Positions 11,323-21,321 of a stretch of 64,000 nucleotides of DNA are shown here, piece by piece (position 1 is the first letter of the stretch; each line of letters starts with the position of its first letter). The position numbers and the translations under genes are program-made. The DNA comes from Sphingomonas crusticola (GTDB taxonomy: Bacteria > Pseudomonadota > Alphaproteobacteria > Sphingomonadales > Sphingomonadaceae): contig NZ_QTJP01000001.1 of NCBI RefSeq assembly GCF_003391115.1, positions 1,922,001 to 1,986,000 on the forward strand, read 5' to 3'. The notes beneath the pieces are model-generated. The model saw nothing but the letters and a program-made list of their open reading frames with translations, did no database searches and was not told the DNA's origin.

Positions 11323-11350
11323 CTATAGCGAGACGATCCGCGCCAATCAA
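11323..11350 (-). promoter_or_regulatory. Candidate sigma-70-type promoter for tRNA-Ser
   Basis: On the minus strand TTGATT (11345-11350) and CTATAG (11323-11328) are separated by 16 bp. The -10 element ends 20 bp before the tRNA 5' end at 11302, a good position for a tRNA leader. Both hexamers match the consensus at four positions. No experimental support is available. Confidence 0.4.
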
Positions 11351-11407
11351 CGCCTTCGCCGTTCATTGCAGGGAAAGCGCGCCGGCGCCTATCATAGGGC
11401 GTCCAAT

Positions 11408-12181
11408 ATGGGGGTAGGAATGATCGGCAGAACGGCAAGCATGATCCTGGCAGCGCTGCTGACGGCATCGGCCGCAGTCGCGCAGGTCCGCACGGTCGAT
11501 CCCAACAATGCTGGTGCGATGGCGGCGCCTGCCCCGACAGCAGCACCGGCCGAGGCTTCCCCACCTCCCGCCGAAGAGGAGGCGCCCGCATCGGCTCCGC
11601 CCAGCACCATGGCGGCCCCGGTCGAGCAGCCCGCCGGTACCCAGCCGCCCCCGCCCGCGTCCCAGGCCGAGATTGCCGCGCGCGACGCTTCGGCAGGCGG
11701 CACGTTCGAGGAAGGCGACGTCGTCGGCGCCGCCGAAGGCGTCTTCGGCAAGGGCGCGGCAGGGCTCGCGAATCTGATCGAGAAGATCTTCAAGGAGCAG
11801 GGTCGCCCCAACGCCTATATCGCCGGCAATGAGGCGGGCGGCGCGGTTGCGATCGGCGTGCGCTACGGATCGGGCACCTTGTTCCACAAGATCGAGGGCC
11901 AGCGTCCGGTCTTCTGGACCGGGCCGTCGATCGGCTTCGATCTGGGCGCCAACGCCTCCAAGACGTTCGTGCTCGTCTACAATCTCGACGACAGTCAGGA
12001 ACTTTACCACCGCTTCCCTGCCGCCGAGGGTAACGTTTACGCCATTGGCGGATTCACCGCCTCCTACCTGCGGCGCGGCCATATCGTTGTGATCCCGATC
12101 CGGCTGGGGGTCGGGCTGCGGCTCGGCGCCAACCTCGGCTATATGCGCTTTCGAGAAAAGGGCAGCTGGCTGCCCTTCTAA
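11408..12181 (+). CDS. DUF1134 periplasmic protein (EipA-like)
   Basis: A 257-residue protein with a signal peptide (IGRTASMILAALLTASAAVAQ), a long Ala/Pro-rich linker (about residues 35-95) and a C-terminal DUF1134 domain. The domain contains GKGAAGLANLIEKIFKEQGRPNAYIAG, GVRYGSGTLFHK and FWTGPSIGFDLGANASKTFVLVYNL. In Brucella the DUF1134 protein EipA is a small periplasmic beta-barrel protein needed for envelope integrity. A similar envelope role is likely here but is inference. The start could be ATG 11408 or ATG 11420; the second gives a better signal peptide start but has its purine-rich stretch too close. Confidence 0.9.
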   Translation: MGVGMIGRTASMILAALLTASAAVAQVRTVDPNNAGAMAAPAPTAAPAEASPPPAEEEAPASAPPSTMAAPVEQPAGTQPPPPASQAEIAARDASAGGTFEEGDVVGAAEGVFGKGAAGLANLIEKIFKEQGRPNAYIAGNEAGGAVAIGVRYGSGTLFHKIEGQRPVFWTGPSIGFDLGANASKTFVLVYNLDDSQELYHRFPAAEGNVYAIGGFTASYLRRGHIVVIPIRLGVGLRLGANLGYMRFREKGSWLPF

Positions 12182-12234
12182 CCGGTATCGGCGTCGGTGG
12201 GTTCGCGGGGTGGAAGTTCCTATGCCGCGGTTCG

Positions 12235-12777
12235 TTACAGGGTGAAGTCGGTCGCGCCGATCTTCTTGTCGGCGATCTTGAACATGTCGTCCAAGGCTTC
12301 GGAGGCGCCGGCCATGGAGAATCGCGAAACGTTGAACTGACCGTTCGCGAGCGGCACGACGATGCCGATCTCCGCTGCTTCCCCGAGCATCTCTGTCACA
12401 TCCTCGTCGACCAGGAAGACGGCATATTCCTCACCCTCTTCCCTGACGTGCAGGCACCGCAGCGTAACTGCGAGCGCCCCGTTCGCGCCGCTGATCAGGC
12501 CGGGATAGGTGACACCTACCTCGCACGCTTTACCGTTGTTGATATAATAGCTGCAGGTCGTTCCGCAGAGCAGTCCGAACAGCGATCCGGCTTCGTTGGT
12601 CGTCACCGCAGCGACGAACAGCTTGTTCTGCTCGATCCGCCACTTCTTATATTGCTGGATTGTCGAACTAAGCGGCATCTCGATCGCGTCGGACGAAAGA
12701 CTGCCTGTCGGCGGATCCCTGGCCTCTAGCGGGGCGGCGGTCATCCCCGCCAGCATCACCAACTGCCACAGCTTCAT
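12235..12777 (-). CDS. Secreted protein of unknown function
   Basis: A 180-residue protein starting MKLWQLVMLAGMTAAPLEA, which looks like a short signal peptide. The mature part is acidic and contains four cysteines (CGTTCSYYINNGKAC and LRC) plus FLVDEDVTEMLGEAAEIGIVVPL and a C-terminal helix ASEALDDMFKIADKK. No family is recognised. Its layout is that of a small periplasmic protein with possible disulfides. The ATG at 12777 has GGGGGAGG upstream but unusually close. The frame extends to 12825 without a convincing alternative. The eipA-like gene ends 53 bp away on the other strand. Confidence 0.7.
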   Translation of the reverse strand: MKLWQLVMLAGMTAAPLEARDPPTGSLSSDAIEMPLSSTIQQYKKWRIEQNKLFVAAVTTNEAGSLFGLLCGTTCSYYINNGKACEVGVTYPGLISGANGALAVTLRCLHVREEGEEYAVFLVDEDVTEMLGEAAEIGIVVPLANGQFNVSRFSMAGASEALDDMFKIADKKIGATDFTL

Positions 12778-12850
12778 AGCCTCCCCCATTTCCGGCGATG
12801 TGCATAAGGAGCGCGGCCGGAACAAAAGGTCAACAAAAACTAAGCAGAGC

Positions 12851-13612
12851 CTAGGCAGGCAAGCCGATCAGCGAGATTTCGCGACCATAATCAGGCTCGC
12901 CGCGATGCGTGGCGCGGCGGAAGCTGAAGAAGGCTTCCGGATCGGCATAGGTGTCCAGTCCGAGCGCCTCGACGGTGCGGATGCCTGCCATAGCCAGACG
13001 GGACAGCACATAGGCTTCGATATCGAATTGCTGGTGGCCGCTGCGGCCGGGTGTGAAGAAGCGTTCGTTGGCCGGATCCGCCTGTTCAAAGCGCGCAGCG
13101 AAAGTGTCGTCGACCTCATAGGACGTGCGCGCGATACAGGGGCCGATCGCGGCGGCGATGCGGTCGCGCTGCGCGCCCAGTTTCTCCATGGCGGCGACCG
13201 TGGCGTCGGTGACTCCGCCAAGCGCGCCCTTCCAGCCGGCATGCGCGGCGCCCACCACACCCGCCTGCACATCCGCCAACAGGACAGGCACGCAATCGGC
13301 GGTGAGGATGCCGAGCAGCAATCCGGGGCGATCGGTGACGAGTGCATCGGCGTGCGGACGCGCGTCTTCGGCGAAGGGTCCGGTCGCGATCACCGCCTCG
13401 GCGGAATGAACCTGATGGACCGTGACCAGCGACGCACCAGGCAGCACCGCCCCAACCGCGCGTCGCCGATTCTCGACGATGGCGGCGCGGTCATCGCTCG
13501 AGCCCAGGCCGACGTTCAGCCCTGCGAGAATGCCGGTGGAAACGCCGCCCCTCCGGCCGAGAAAGCCATGTGGCACAGCGGCGAGAGCGCGCGCGCGATA
13601 GGGCTCGATCAT
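12851..13612 (-). CDS. pgeF: Peptidoglycan editing factor PgeF (DUF152 / laccase-domain)
   Basis: A 253-residue protein of the YfiH/DUF152 family. The metal-binding and active-site motifs are clear: TVHQVHSAE (His), GILTADCVPVLLAD (Cys) and VGAAHAGWKGALGG (His). Members were annotated as polyphenol oxidase, but the E. coli protein (PgeF) removes misincorporated serine-containing muropeptide precursors, and others act on adenosine. The start codon lies in TGAGCATG, the stop of the upstream methyltransferase ending two bases before it. Order lgt - methyltransferase - pgeF is on the minus strand, so this is probably the last gene of that operon. Confidence 0.92.
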   Translation of the reverse strand: MIEPYRARALAAVPHGFLGRRGGVSTGILAGLNVGLGSSDDRAAIVENRRRAVGAVLPGASLVTVHQVHSAEAVIATGPFAEDARPHADALVTDRPGLLLGILTADCVPVLLADVQAGVVGAAHAGWKGALGGVTDATVAAMEKLGAQRDRIAAAIGPCIARTSYEVDDTFAARFEQADPANERFFTPGRSGHQQFDIEAYVLSRLAMAGIRTVEALGLDTYADPEAFFSFRRATHRGEPDYGREISLIGLPA

Positions 13613-13614
13613 GC

Positions 13615-14661
13615 TCAGAATCCCCCCGGCTCCGGCCAACCGGGCGCGGTTGCCGCCATTACCTTGAACAATTGGCCCATCGCGCCGGGATGGGTCAGGC
13701 GGCGATAAGCCGCGCCGATCTCCTCCGCCTGATCCGGCGCGGCGCGCGTCAGCGCCGCTACGCGGTTGGTCAAGCCGAGCGCGAGCAGCCACTGGCCCTG
13801 CTCGACAGGGCCCCAGACCCGCAATCCGGCGGCTTCTGTCGCCCGCGCGAGTGCCGCGAAATCGACATGCGCGGTTAGGTCGCTTGCCCCCGGTGCAACG
13901 AACGGATCGGCGAATGCGTGCTCGCGGACCGCCTGAAGCGTGTCGCCATGTCCGTCGCCAGTATAGCCATAATCGATGATCAGCAGAATTCCGCCCTGCT
14001 TGCCGAGTCGCCCGGCCAGCGCACCGGCCAGCGCGAGCGCGGCCGGGTTGCGCTCGACAATCGTGCCAGGATCGGCGTCAGCCCCATGTGCCGCGATTTC
14101 CGCGGGAACCGCATCGCCGGCCACCGCCTCGAAGCCTCTTTCGCCGAGGCGCACGCTCCGCTCCCGCCAGCCGTCTTCGGTCTTGATCAGCTGGCGGACG
14201 GGCAGCGCGTCGAAAAATTCGTTGGCCACGATCAGCAGGGGGCGGTCGACCGGCAATGTCTCGATCGTCTCGTGCCAGGAGGCGTGCGGCAGCCGGTCGA
14301 GCTGCTTCTGCCTCAGCAATGGGCTCGTCTCGACGAGATGAACGGGCGGCGTGAGCCCGGCCACCTTCATCGCGCGCACCATATCGCTCGCGAGCGTGCC
14401 GCGGCCCGGTCCAAGTTCAATCAGCGCCGCATCGTCAGGGCTCCCGGCGCGCTGCCACAGATCGGCAAGCGCGAGGCCGATAATCTCGCCGAACATCTGG
14501 CTGATCTCGGGCGCGGTGATGAAGTCGCCGGCCGCGCCGATCGCATCGCGCGTCGCATAATAATGCGCGTTGGCGGCACCCATGAACCGCTCGATCGAGA
14601 CCCGCCCTTCCGCCTTGATCAGGGCCGCGAGTTCGTCGCCGATGTCAGGCGACGCTGGCAT
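13615..14661 (-). CDS. MidA/NDUFAF7-family SAM-dependent methyltransferase
   Basis: A 348-residue protein of the DUF185 (Methyltransf_28) family. It has [21 protein letters not shown] near the N terminus, [15 protein letters not shown], the SAM-binding motif [17 protein letters not shown], and [13 protein letters not shown]. The mitochondrial homologue NDUFAF7/MidA dimethylates an arginine of complex I NDUFS2, which supports assembly. A matching bacterial role is plausible but unproven. The start at 14661 (ATG) is preferred over a TTG at 14670. Either way it overlaps the 3' end of lgt (by 17 nt), which suggests coupling. pgeF follows after 2 bp. Confidence 0.9.
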   Translation of the reverse strand: MPASPDIGDELAALIKAEGRVSIERFMGAANAHYYATRDAIGAAGDFITAPEISQMFGEIIGLALADLWQRAGSPDDAALIELGPGRGTLASDMVRAMKVAGLTPPVHLVETSPLLRQKQLDRLPHASWHETIETLPVDRPLLIVANEFFDALPVRQLIKTEDGWRERSVRLGERGFEAVAGDAVPAEIAAHGADADPGTIVERNPAALALAGALAGRLGKQGGILLIIDYGYTGDGHGDTLQAVREHAFADPFVAPGASDLTAHVDFAALARATEAAGLRVWGPVEQGQWLLALGLTNRVAALTRAAPDQAEEIGAAYRRLTHPGAMGQLFKVMAATAPGWPEPGGF

Positions 14662-15547
14662 CGCCGGCAATGGGCTCCACTCGTACGCGCCGGCCGTTGG
14701 CGGTCATGATGAAATATAGGCCGACCAAGATCATTGGTGCGGACAAAGTCTGCCCCATCGATATGCCCCAAGGCAGGATGCCGAGCTGCGCGTCGGGCAC
14801 CCGGAAATATTCGACAAGGAAACGGGCGGCGCCGTAGCCGACCAGGAATACGCCCAGAAGCAGGCCGGGCTTGTAGCGTGCCTGCGTCCGCCAGAAGAGG
14901 AAAGAGAGGATCGCGAAGAGAACAATCCCCTCCAGCCCCGCTTCGTAGAGCTGGCTGGGATGGCGCGCTGGCTCGGGCAGGCCGTTTGACATCGTGTTCT
15001 GAAAGATGATGCCCCATGGCTCATCGGTCGGCCGGCCCCACAATTCACCGTTCACAAAGTTCGCGATCCGCCCGAAGAACAGGCCGAACGGACCGCAACA
15101 GGCGACATAGTCCAGGAAGCGCAGCATCGAGAGATTGTTGCGCCTCGCCAACCACCATATCGCGATGACGACACCGAACGCCCCGCCATGGAACGACATG
15201 CCGCCGTCCCACAATTTGAACCACTGCAGCGGCGTGGCCCATAAAGCCGGTTCGCCCGGCCCCGGACTTTCTCCGTAAAAAATGATGTAGCCGATGCGCC
15301 CGCCGAGGATGATGCCGAGTGTCGCGTAGAACACGAAATCGTCGGCATGGCGCCGCGCCATCGGCGCGCCCGGCTGATCGATCAATTTCGTGAGATACCA
15401 CCAGCCCACGAGGATACCGGCAATATAGGCCAGACTATACCAGCGGATCTGGAAGATTCCGAGGTTGAGCGCCACCGGCGACAGATTCAGGTCGGTATAA
15501 GAGAGGTGACCCGCGGCAGCGGTGGCGGCGAGGATAGCAAGGCTCAT
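14645..15547 (-). CDS. lgt: Prolipoprotein diacylglyceryl transferase Lgt
   Basis: A 300-residue inner membrane protein with about seven hydrophobic segments. The hallmark stretch [21 protein letters not shown] contains the catalytic Arg and conserved Asn/Gly/Glu residues. [35 protein letters not shown] and [14 protein letters not shown] also match. Lgt transfers diacylglycerol from phosphatidylglycerol to the lipobox Cys of preprolipoproteins, the first step of lipoprotein maturation. It heads the leftward set lgt - methyltransferase - pgeF. Two candidate substrates, a TlpA-like protein and an LptM-like lipoprotein, are encoded in this window. Confidence 0.97.
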   Translation of the reverse strand: MSLAILAATAAAGHLSYTDLNLSPVALNLGIFQIRWYSLAYIAGILVGWWYLTKLIDQPGAPMARRHADDFVFYATLGIILGGRIGYIIFYGESPGPGEPALWATPLQWFKLWDGGMSFHGGAFGVVIAIWWLARRNNLSMLRFLDYVACCGPFGLFFGRIANFVNGELWGRPTDEPWGIIFQNTMSNGLPEPARHPSQLYEAGLEGIVLFAILSFLFWRTQARYKPGLLLGVFLVGYGAARFLVEYFRVPDAQLGILPWGISMGQTLSAPMILVGLYFIMTANGRRVRVEPIAGDASVA

Positions 15548-15651
15548 GGCCGCGCTCTAACCGAGGGAGGGCGCAGCGGCAAACCAACAGCGCGCCATTG
15601 ACCGCTCTTTGTGAGCGCGCGAGGAACGGGCATGATCGAAAAGGAATACCA

Positions 15652-17766
15652 ATGGTTTCGCCCCGCCGCCGACTGCTTGCTGCCGCTTTGCTCGCCTCCC
15701 TGCCCGCGATGAGCGTCGCGGCCGATCCCGTTCCCGCCAACGATCCCTACATCTGGCTCGAGCAAATCTCCTCGCCCGAATCGCTTGCCTGGGTCGAGTC
15801 CGAGAATAAGCGTTCGCTGGCCGTGCTCGAAACCGATCCGCGTTTCGCCGGCCTTTATGCCGACGCCGTCACGATCGCGGAGGCCACGGACCGCATCCCG
15901 ATGCCGAACCAGATCGGCGACCAGATCACCAATTTTTGGCAGGACGCCGGCCATGTTCACGGCATCTGGCGGACGACGTCAGCGGCCAGCTATCTGACCG
16001 CGACGCCCCGTTGGCGCACATTGCTCGATCTCGACGCGCTCAGCACCGCCGAAAATACCGGCTGGGTGTGGAAGGGCGCCAATTGCGAGCCGGTCGGCGA
16101 GCGGCTGTGCCTGCTCAACCTGTCCAACGGTGGCGAGGACGCGACCACGCTGCGCGAGTTCGATTTCGGTGCAGGATCCTTGGTGGCCGGCGGCTTTTCC
16201 CTGCCCACCTCAAAGCAGGGCGTAGCCTGGGAGGGCGCCGACAGCCTGCTGGTGGCGCGCGACTGGGGACCCGGCACGATGACCGCATCGAGCTATCCGT
16301 TCGTGATCAAGCGCCTGCGCCGCGGCCAGCCGCTCGATCAGGCGGTCGAGATCTTTCGTGGCAAGGCGAGCGACGTCAGCGCCGACCCGACAAGCCTGGT
16401 CGATGGCGACGGCAATCGCCTTGTCGTGATCGAGCGCGGCGTCACCTTCTTCGAATCCGAATTGTTCGTGGTCGACGGGCCGCGGGTGACGAAGCTCGAT
16501 CTGCCGACCAAATTCCGGATGCAAGGCTTTGCCGCGAACCAACTGCTGCTGCGGATCGACCAGGATTGGAAGGGCCTCAAGGCGGGGTCGCTGGTCGGCT
16601 ATCGCATCGCCGGTGGCAAGGTCGCCGAACAGCGCCTGCTGTTCGCGCCCGGGCCGCGACAGTCGATCGATGAGGTGGCGACGACGCGCGGCCATGTGCT
16701 GGCGGTGATCTACGACAATGTTCGCGGCCAGGCGTGGAGCTTCGCTCCCACCGCGCGCGGTTGGACCACGAGGCGCATCGCCTTGCCGGACAACGCCTCG
16801 GTCGGGATTGTGAGCACCGATCGGCTGAGTGAGGACGCCTACCTCAACGTGCAGAGCTTCACGGTTCCGACCACCTTGTGGCTGGCGAATGCGACGGAGG
16901 CGAGCGCGCGCCAGATCAAGGCGATGCCGTCGCGCTTCAATGCCGCCGGCCTGGTCACCGAGCAGTTCGAGGCGACCTCCAAGGACGGCACCCGCATTCC
17001 CTATTTCGTCGTCCATCGCGCCGACATCAAATATGACGGCAGCACGCCTACGCTGCTGAATGCCTATGGCGGGTTCCAGGTGTCCGAGACGCCGGTTTAC
17101 CAGGGCCTGCGCGGCAAGCTTTGGCTGGAACGGGGCGGCGCTTACGTGCTCGCCAATATCCGCGGCGGCGGCGAGTTCGGCCCGGCGTGGCACGAGGCCG
17201 GGCTCAAGACGAAGCGGCAGGTCATCTATGACGATTTCGCCGGCGTGGCCGAGGATCTGATCAAGCGCGGCATCACCTCGCCGCGCCGGCTGGGCATTTA
17301 TGGCGGCTCCAATGGCGGATTGCTGATGGGCGTCGAGATGACGCAGCGCCCGGACCTGTGGAACGCGGTGGCGATCCAGATCCCCCTGCTCGACATGCTG
17401 CGCTACGAAAAATTGTCGGCAGGTTCGTCCTGGGTCGGCGAATATGGCAGCGTGAGCGTGCCGGCCGAGCGCGCCTTCTGGGAGAAGACCTCGCCCTATC
17501 AGGCGCTGCGCAAGGGCGCGAAATATCCCGAGCCTTTTATCTGGACGACCACCAAGGACGATCGGGTCGGCCCGGTGCAGGCGCGCAAGTTCGCGGCGCG
17601 GATGAAGGAATATGGGCTGCCTTACCTTTATTGGGAAAATACCGAGGGCGGCCATGCGGCGGGCGCGAACCTGAAGCAGGCCGCGCGCGCGGTGGCGCTG
17701 GAGATCACCTATTTCACGCGCAAATTGATGGACCCGGTCGAGCCGCCGTCGGCCCCCGTGCGATAG
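15652..17766 (+). CDS. Secreted S9 family prolyl oligopeptidase
   Basis: A 704-residue peptidase with a signal peptide (RRRLLAAALLASLPAMSVAA). The N-terminal half is the beta-propeller domain, starting NDPYIWLEQI. The C-terminal alpha/beta-hydrolase domain carries the triad: Ser in YGGSNGGLLMG, Asp in TKDDRVGP and His in EGGHAAG. NIRGGGEFGPAWHEAG is the family's usual segment before the Ser. The family cleaves short peptides after proline, and a signal peptide places this one in the periplasm. The ATG at 15652 is preceded by AAGGAAT. The divergent lgt starts 104 bp away. Confidence 0.93.
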   Translation: MVSPRRRLLAAALLASLPAMSVAADPVPANDPYIWLEQISSPESLAWVESENKRSLAVLETDPRFAGLYADAVTIAEATDRIPMPNQIGDQITNFWQDAGHVHGIWRTTSAASYLTATPRWRTLLDLDALSTAENTGWVWKGANCEPVGERLCLLNLSNGGEDATTLREFDFGAGSLVAGGFSLPTSKQGVAWEGADSLLVARDWGPGTMTASSYPFVIKRLRRGQPLDQAVEIFRGKASDVSADPTSLVDGDGNRLVVIERGVTFFESELFVVDGPRVTKLDLPTKFRMQGFAANQLLLRIDQDWKGLKAGSLVGYRIAGGKVAEQRLLFAPGPRQSIDEVATTRGHVLAVIYDNVRGQAWSFAPTARGWTTRRIALPDNASVGIVSTDRLSEDAYLNVQSFTVPTTLWLANATEASARQIKAMPSRFNAAGLVTEQFEATSKDGTRIPYFVVHRADIKYDGSTPTLLNAYGGFQVSETPVYQGLRGKLWLERGGAYVLANIRGGGEFGPAWHEAGLKTKRQVIYDDFAGVAEDLIKRGITSPRRLGIYGGSNGGLLMGVEMTQRPDLWNAVAIQIPLLDMLRYEKLSAGSSWVGEYGSVSVPAERAFWEKTSPYQALRKGAKYPEPFIWTTTKDDRVGPVQARKFAARMKEYGLPYLYWENTEGGHAAGANLKQAARAVALEITYFTRKLMDPVEPPSAPVR

Positions 17767-17829
17767 CGGATCGCGCTACACCCCGCCTCTCCGCCGTGAT
17801 AGTCAACGCGGGGGAATGGGGAGGATGAG

Positions 17830-19074
17830 ATGGCGACCGCGGCGCGGAGGAATGACGACGTTCTGGTCGAGCCCGAACCGAAGGGCCTGACGCGCGCGGG
17901 CGCCCACCGCCTGGATGCGATCGACATGCTGCGCGGGCTCGTCATCGCGATCATGGTGCTCGACCATGCGCGCGATTATTTCCATTATTATGCGCTGCGT
18001 CTCGATCCGACCGATCCCGCCAACAGCTGGGCTGCGCTCTACGCCACGCGTTGGGTCACGCATCTTTGTGCGGCGACCTTTGTCTTCCTGGCGGGCGTCT
18101 CGATCTATTTTCAAAAGGCGAACGGCAAGCCGCATCTCTCCGCCTTCCTGCTTAAGCGAGGCGCATGGCTGATCCTCCTGGAAGTGACGGTGATCAGCTT
18201 CGGCTTCAATTTCGCCGAGCCGTTCGTCTTCCTGCAGGTAATCTGGGCGATCGGCGTAAGCATGATCTGCATGAGCCTGATCGCGCGGCTGCCGGCGCGC
18301 TGGGTATTGGCGCTCGGGCTGGGTATATTATTGCTCTACCCACTGGTTCTTTCGGCGACGGCAGGTTCCGTGGATGCGACCAGGGCATCATCCGGGGCGG
18401 GGGCGACCGATGCGCTGGATATCATCCGCACGCTGGCACTGGCGCCCGGTGTGATTGGCACCAGAATTTTGGCTTATTATGCGGTTTTGCCCTGGCTGGC
18501 CGTGATGTGTCTCGGCTTTGGCCTTGGGCCGATCTATCGTCTCGACCGGTCCGCGCGCACCCGGCGATTGTTGCCGATCGCGATCGGCCTGCTGGCCGGA
18601 TTCGTCTTGCTGCGCCTGATCGATTCCTATGGCGATCCGGCACCTTGGAGCTATCAGGCGACGCCGTTGCGGACCTTCATGTCCTTCATGAACCTGTCCA
18701 AATATCCGCCCTCGCCGGATTTCGTGTTCGCGACCCTCGGCATCTCGATCCTGTTGTTCCTAGCGCTCGAGGCATTGCGCGGCCCGGTGGCGCGCATATT
18801 GCTCGCTTTCGGTCGCACGCCCTTATTCACCTACATTTGCCATATCTACATGCTGCACCTCCTGATGCTGGCGGCGGTGCTGGCGCTGGGCTTCCCGCTC
18901 GGCACCGCGACGGACGTGGTCCTGTCGACCAAGGTGAAGGACTTCAACTGGGGCTTCGGCCTGCCGGTCGTCTACGCGGTTTGGGTGCTTGTCTTGCTCG
19001 CGCTGGCGCCGCTTTCGATATGGTTTTCGGCCATCAAGGCGCGGCGACGCGACTGGTGGTTGTCCTACCTCTAG
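17830..19074 (+). CDS. DUF1624 (heparan-alpha-glucosaminide N-acetyltransferase-like) membrane protein
   Basis: A 414-residue polytopic membrane protein. It opens with RLDAIDMLRGLVIAIMVLDHARDYFH, the characteristic DUF1624/HGSNAT-type start with the D-x-x-R-G and D-H motifs. About ten hydrophobic segments follow. Family members resemble membrane acyltransferases that move acetyl groups across the membrane, but the bacterial substrate is unknown. The C-terminal part ends in a short basic tail (KARRRDWWLSYL). The ATG at 17830 follows GAGGATGAG. It sits between the S9 peptidase and a molybdopterin hydroxylase subunit, with 42 bp to the latter. Confidence 0.88.
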   Translation: MATAARRNDDVLVEPEPKGLTRAGAHRLDAIDMLRGLVIAIMVLDHARDYFHYYALRLDPTDPANSWAALYATRWVTHLCAATFVFLAGVSIYFQKANGKPHLSAFLLKRGAWLILLEVTVISFGFNFAEPFVFLQVIWAIGVSMICMSLIARLPARWVLALGLGILLLYPLVLSATAGSVDATRASSGAGATDALDIIRTLALAPGVIGTRILAYYAVLPWLAVMCLGFGLGPIYRLDRSARTRRLLPIAIGLLAGFVLLRLIDSYGDPAPWSYQATPLRTFMSFMNLSKYPPSPDFVFATLGISILLFLALEALRGPVARILLAFGRTPLFTYICHIYMLHLLMLAAVLALGFPLGTATDVVLSTKVKDFNWGFGLPVVYAVWVLVLLALAPLSIWFSAIKARRRDWWLSYL

Positions 19075-19116
19075 GAAGAGGGTGACGGGCCGCGACACGC
19101 GCCGTATCAGGCGGGG

Positions 19117-21321
19117 ATGGCGGCGGCGGATATTACGGACAAGGGCTTGGATCGGCGCACGTTGCTCATCGGCGGCGGGCTCGGCGTAGGTCTGCTGCTC
19201 GCCTGGGAATTGTGGCCGCGCGACTATCCGGCCAACGTCGCCGCCGCTCCGGGCGAAACGGTGATGGGCGCCTTCCTCAAGATCGACACCGCCGGGCGCG
19301 TCACCGTGATCGTGCCACAGGCCGAGATGGGCCAGGGCATCTGGACCGCCCTGCCGCAGGCGCTGGCGGATGAGCTTGGCGCGGATTGGCGCCAGGTGGG
19401 AGTCGAGCCGGCACCGATCAGCCCGCTTTATGCCAATCGCCTGATCGCGGGCGACTATGGCGAGGCGCATGTGCCGCATTTCCTGCGCGGCGTGGGTCGC
19501 TGGGCGGCAGGCGAATGGGCGACGCGCAACGCGCTGATGATCACCGCCGGCTCCACGTCGATACGCGCGTTCGAGCGGCCGTTCCGCGACGCCGGTGCGT
19601 TCGCCCGCGCCCTGCTGTGCATGGCGGCGGGCAAGCGGCTGGGTGTCGATTGGCAGGCTTGCGACACCGAAGCGGGGTTCGTCGTTCGCGGCGACGATCG
19701 TTTCCGCTTCGGCGAACTGGCGGCGGAGGCGGCCGGCTTCACCCCGCCGGTCAAGGCCCCGCTGCGCAAACCGGGCGAGGGCAATATTTCCGGCAAGTCG
19801 ATGCCGCGGCTCGATTTGCCGTCCAAGGTCGACGGCAGCGCCCGCTTCGCCGGCGACGTGCGGCTCCCCAACATGCTGTTCGCGAGCGTCCGTCACGGGC
19901 CGCTCGGCGACACCAGGCTGGTGGGCGAGGATGTGGCTGCGGCCGACACGGTGTGGGGTGTGAGCGCGGTGGTGCGCGGCGACGGCTGGGTCGCGGCGCT
20001 CGCCAACAATTGGTGGGCGGCCGATCATGCGTTGGACAAAATGCGCCCGCGCTTCGCGACCGGAGGCACGCTGCCCGATAGCGCGGGCGTCGCGCGTGCG
20101 CTGGACACGGCGCTGGGTGGCGCGGGCGAGACGCTGGTTTCGGTCGGCAAAGCGGGGGAAGCCTTTTCGGGCCCGGGCCTGATCGACGCCGTTTATGCGG
20201 TGCCGCTGCAGGCCCATGCCACGATCGAGCCGCTGGTAGCGACCGCGCGGGTCGACGGCGACCGTCTGGAAGTGTGGGTGCCGACGCAGGCGCCCGGCCT
20301 GGCGCGGGCTGCGGTCGCGGCGGCGACCGGGTTCGGCAACGTCATCGTCTATCCCACGCTCGTCGGCGGCGGCTTCGGCCGCAAGCTGGAAAATGACGCA
20401 GCGGTCCAGGCCGCGACGCTCGCCATCCGCGCAAAGCGGCCGGTGCAGGTGATGTGGAGCCGTGGCGAGGAGATGCGCCGTGGCCGCCACGGCGCGCCCG
20501 CCAAAGCGCGGCTGACGGCACGGCTTGGCGCCCGCGGTGAGATTGCGGCCTGGCGTGCGCGCATCGCTACCGGCGCAGGCGATGGGGTGCGGCGGCTGAC
20601 GGGGCACGGATCTTCCAGCGATGGCCATGCCATGGTCGACGGAGCGCTCCCACCCTACGCGATCCCGGCAGTCGCCATCGAACATGCCGCGGCTGACATC
20701 GGCATCGAAAGCGGCGTGTGGCGCTCCGGAGCGCATTCCTACACGGCTTTCTTCACCGAAAGCTTCGTCGACGAACTGGCCGCGCATAGGGGCAAGGATA
20801 TGCTCGCATTTCGCGAGGCGATGCTCGCGCATGCGCCGCGGCTGGCACATTGCCTTGCGGCCGCGGCCGGCGCGGGCGGGTGGAGCGGCAAGACGCATGC
20901 CGGCGAGGGCCTTGCCTGCCATTCCGCCTTCGGCAGCCACATCGCATTGTATGTTCAGGCTGCGCATGAAGGGGGCCGGATCAAGGTCGCGCGAATGGTC
21001 GCGGCGGTGGATGCCGGGCGGTTGATCAATCCCGACATCGTCCGCCAGCAGATCGAGAGCGGGCTCGTCTGGGGCCTCGCTTCCGCATTGGGCGACGACA
21101 TCACCTTCACGCGCGGCTTGCCCGACCAGGTCAGCTTCGACAGCCTTTCGCTGCCCAGGCTCAAGGACATCCCCGACATCCACGTCGAAATGGTCGCGTC
21201 GCACGAAGCCCCCGGCGGCGTCGCCGAACTGGGAGTTCCGGTAGTGGCGCCGGCGATCGCCAATGCGATCTTCTCGGCAACGGGCAAGCGGCTGCGCAGC
21301 CTGCCGCTCAGCCTCGCATGA
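19117..21321 (+). CDS. Xanthine-dehydrogenase-family molybdopterin-binding subunit (IorB-like), orphan
   Basis: A 734-residue protein of the isoquinoline 1-oxidoreductase beta / aldehyde oxidase group. It starts with a Tat-like signal (DRRTLLIGGGLGVGLLLAW). Two molybdopterin-binding domains follow, with PQAEMGQGIWTALPQALADE, PTLVGGGFGRKLENDAAVQAA and, near the C terminus, GVAELGVPVVAPAIANAI with the expected catalytic Glu. Such subunits normally work with a small [2Fe-2S] partner encoded next to them. None is present in the neighbouring genes. It overlaps hemH by four bases (ATGA, 21318-21321). Electron acceptor and substrate are unknown. Confidence 0.87.
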   Translation: MAAADITDKGLDRRTLLIGGGLGVGLLLAWELWPRDYPANVAAAPGETVMGAFLKIDTAGRVTVIVPQAEMGQGIWTALPQALADELGADWRQVGVEPAPISPLYANRLIAGDYGEAHVPHFLRGVGRWAAGEWATRNALMITAGSTSIRAFERPFRDAGAFARALLCMAAGKRLGVDWQACDTEAGFVVRGDDRFRFGELAAEAAGFTPPVKAPLRKPGEGNISGKSMPRLDLPSKVDGSARFAGDVRLPNMLFASVRHGPLGDTRLVGEDVAAADTVWGVSAVVRGDGWVAALANNWWAADHALDKMRPRFATGGTLPDSAGVARALDTALGGAGETLVSVGKAGEAFSGPGLIDAVYAVPLQAHATIEPLVATARVDGDRLEVWVPTQAPGLARAAVAAATGFGNVIVYPTLVGGGFGRKLENDAAVQAATLAIRAKRPVQVMWSRGEEMRRGRHGAPAKARLTARLGARGEIAAWRARIATGAGDGVRRLTGHGSSSDGHAMVDGALPPYAIPAVAIEHAAADIGIESGVWRSGAHSYTAFFTESFVDELAAHRGKDMLAFREAMLAHAPRLAHCLAAAAGAGGWSGKTHAGEGLACHSAFGSHIALYVQAAHEGGRIKVARMVAAVDAGRLINPDIVRQQIESGLVWGLASALGDDITFTRGLPDQVSFDSLSLPRLKDIPDIHVEMVASHEAPGGVAELGVPVVAPAIANAIFSATGKRLRSLPLSLA

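Noticed and set aside
16210-17655. 481-codon minus-strand frame inside the S9 peptidase gene
   Set aside because: Shadow frame of the peptidase; composition typical of antisense translation.
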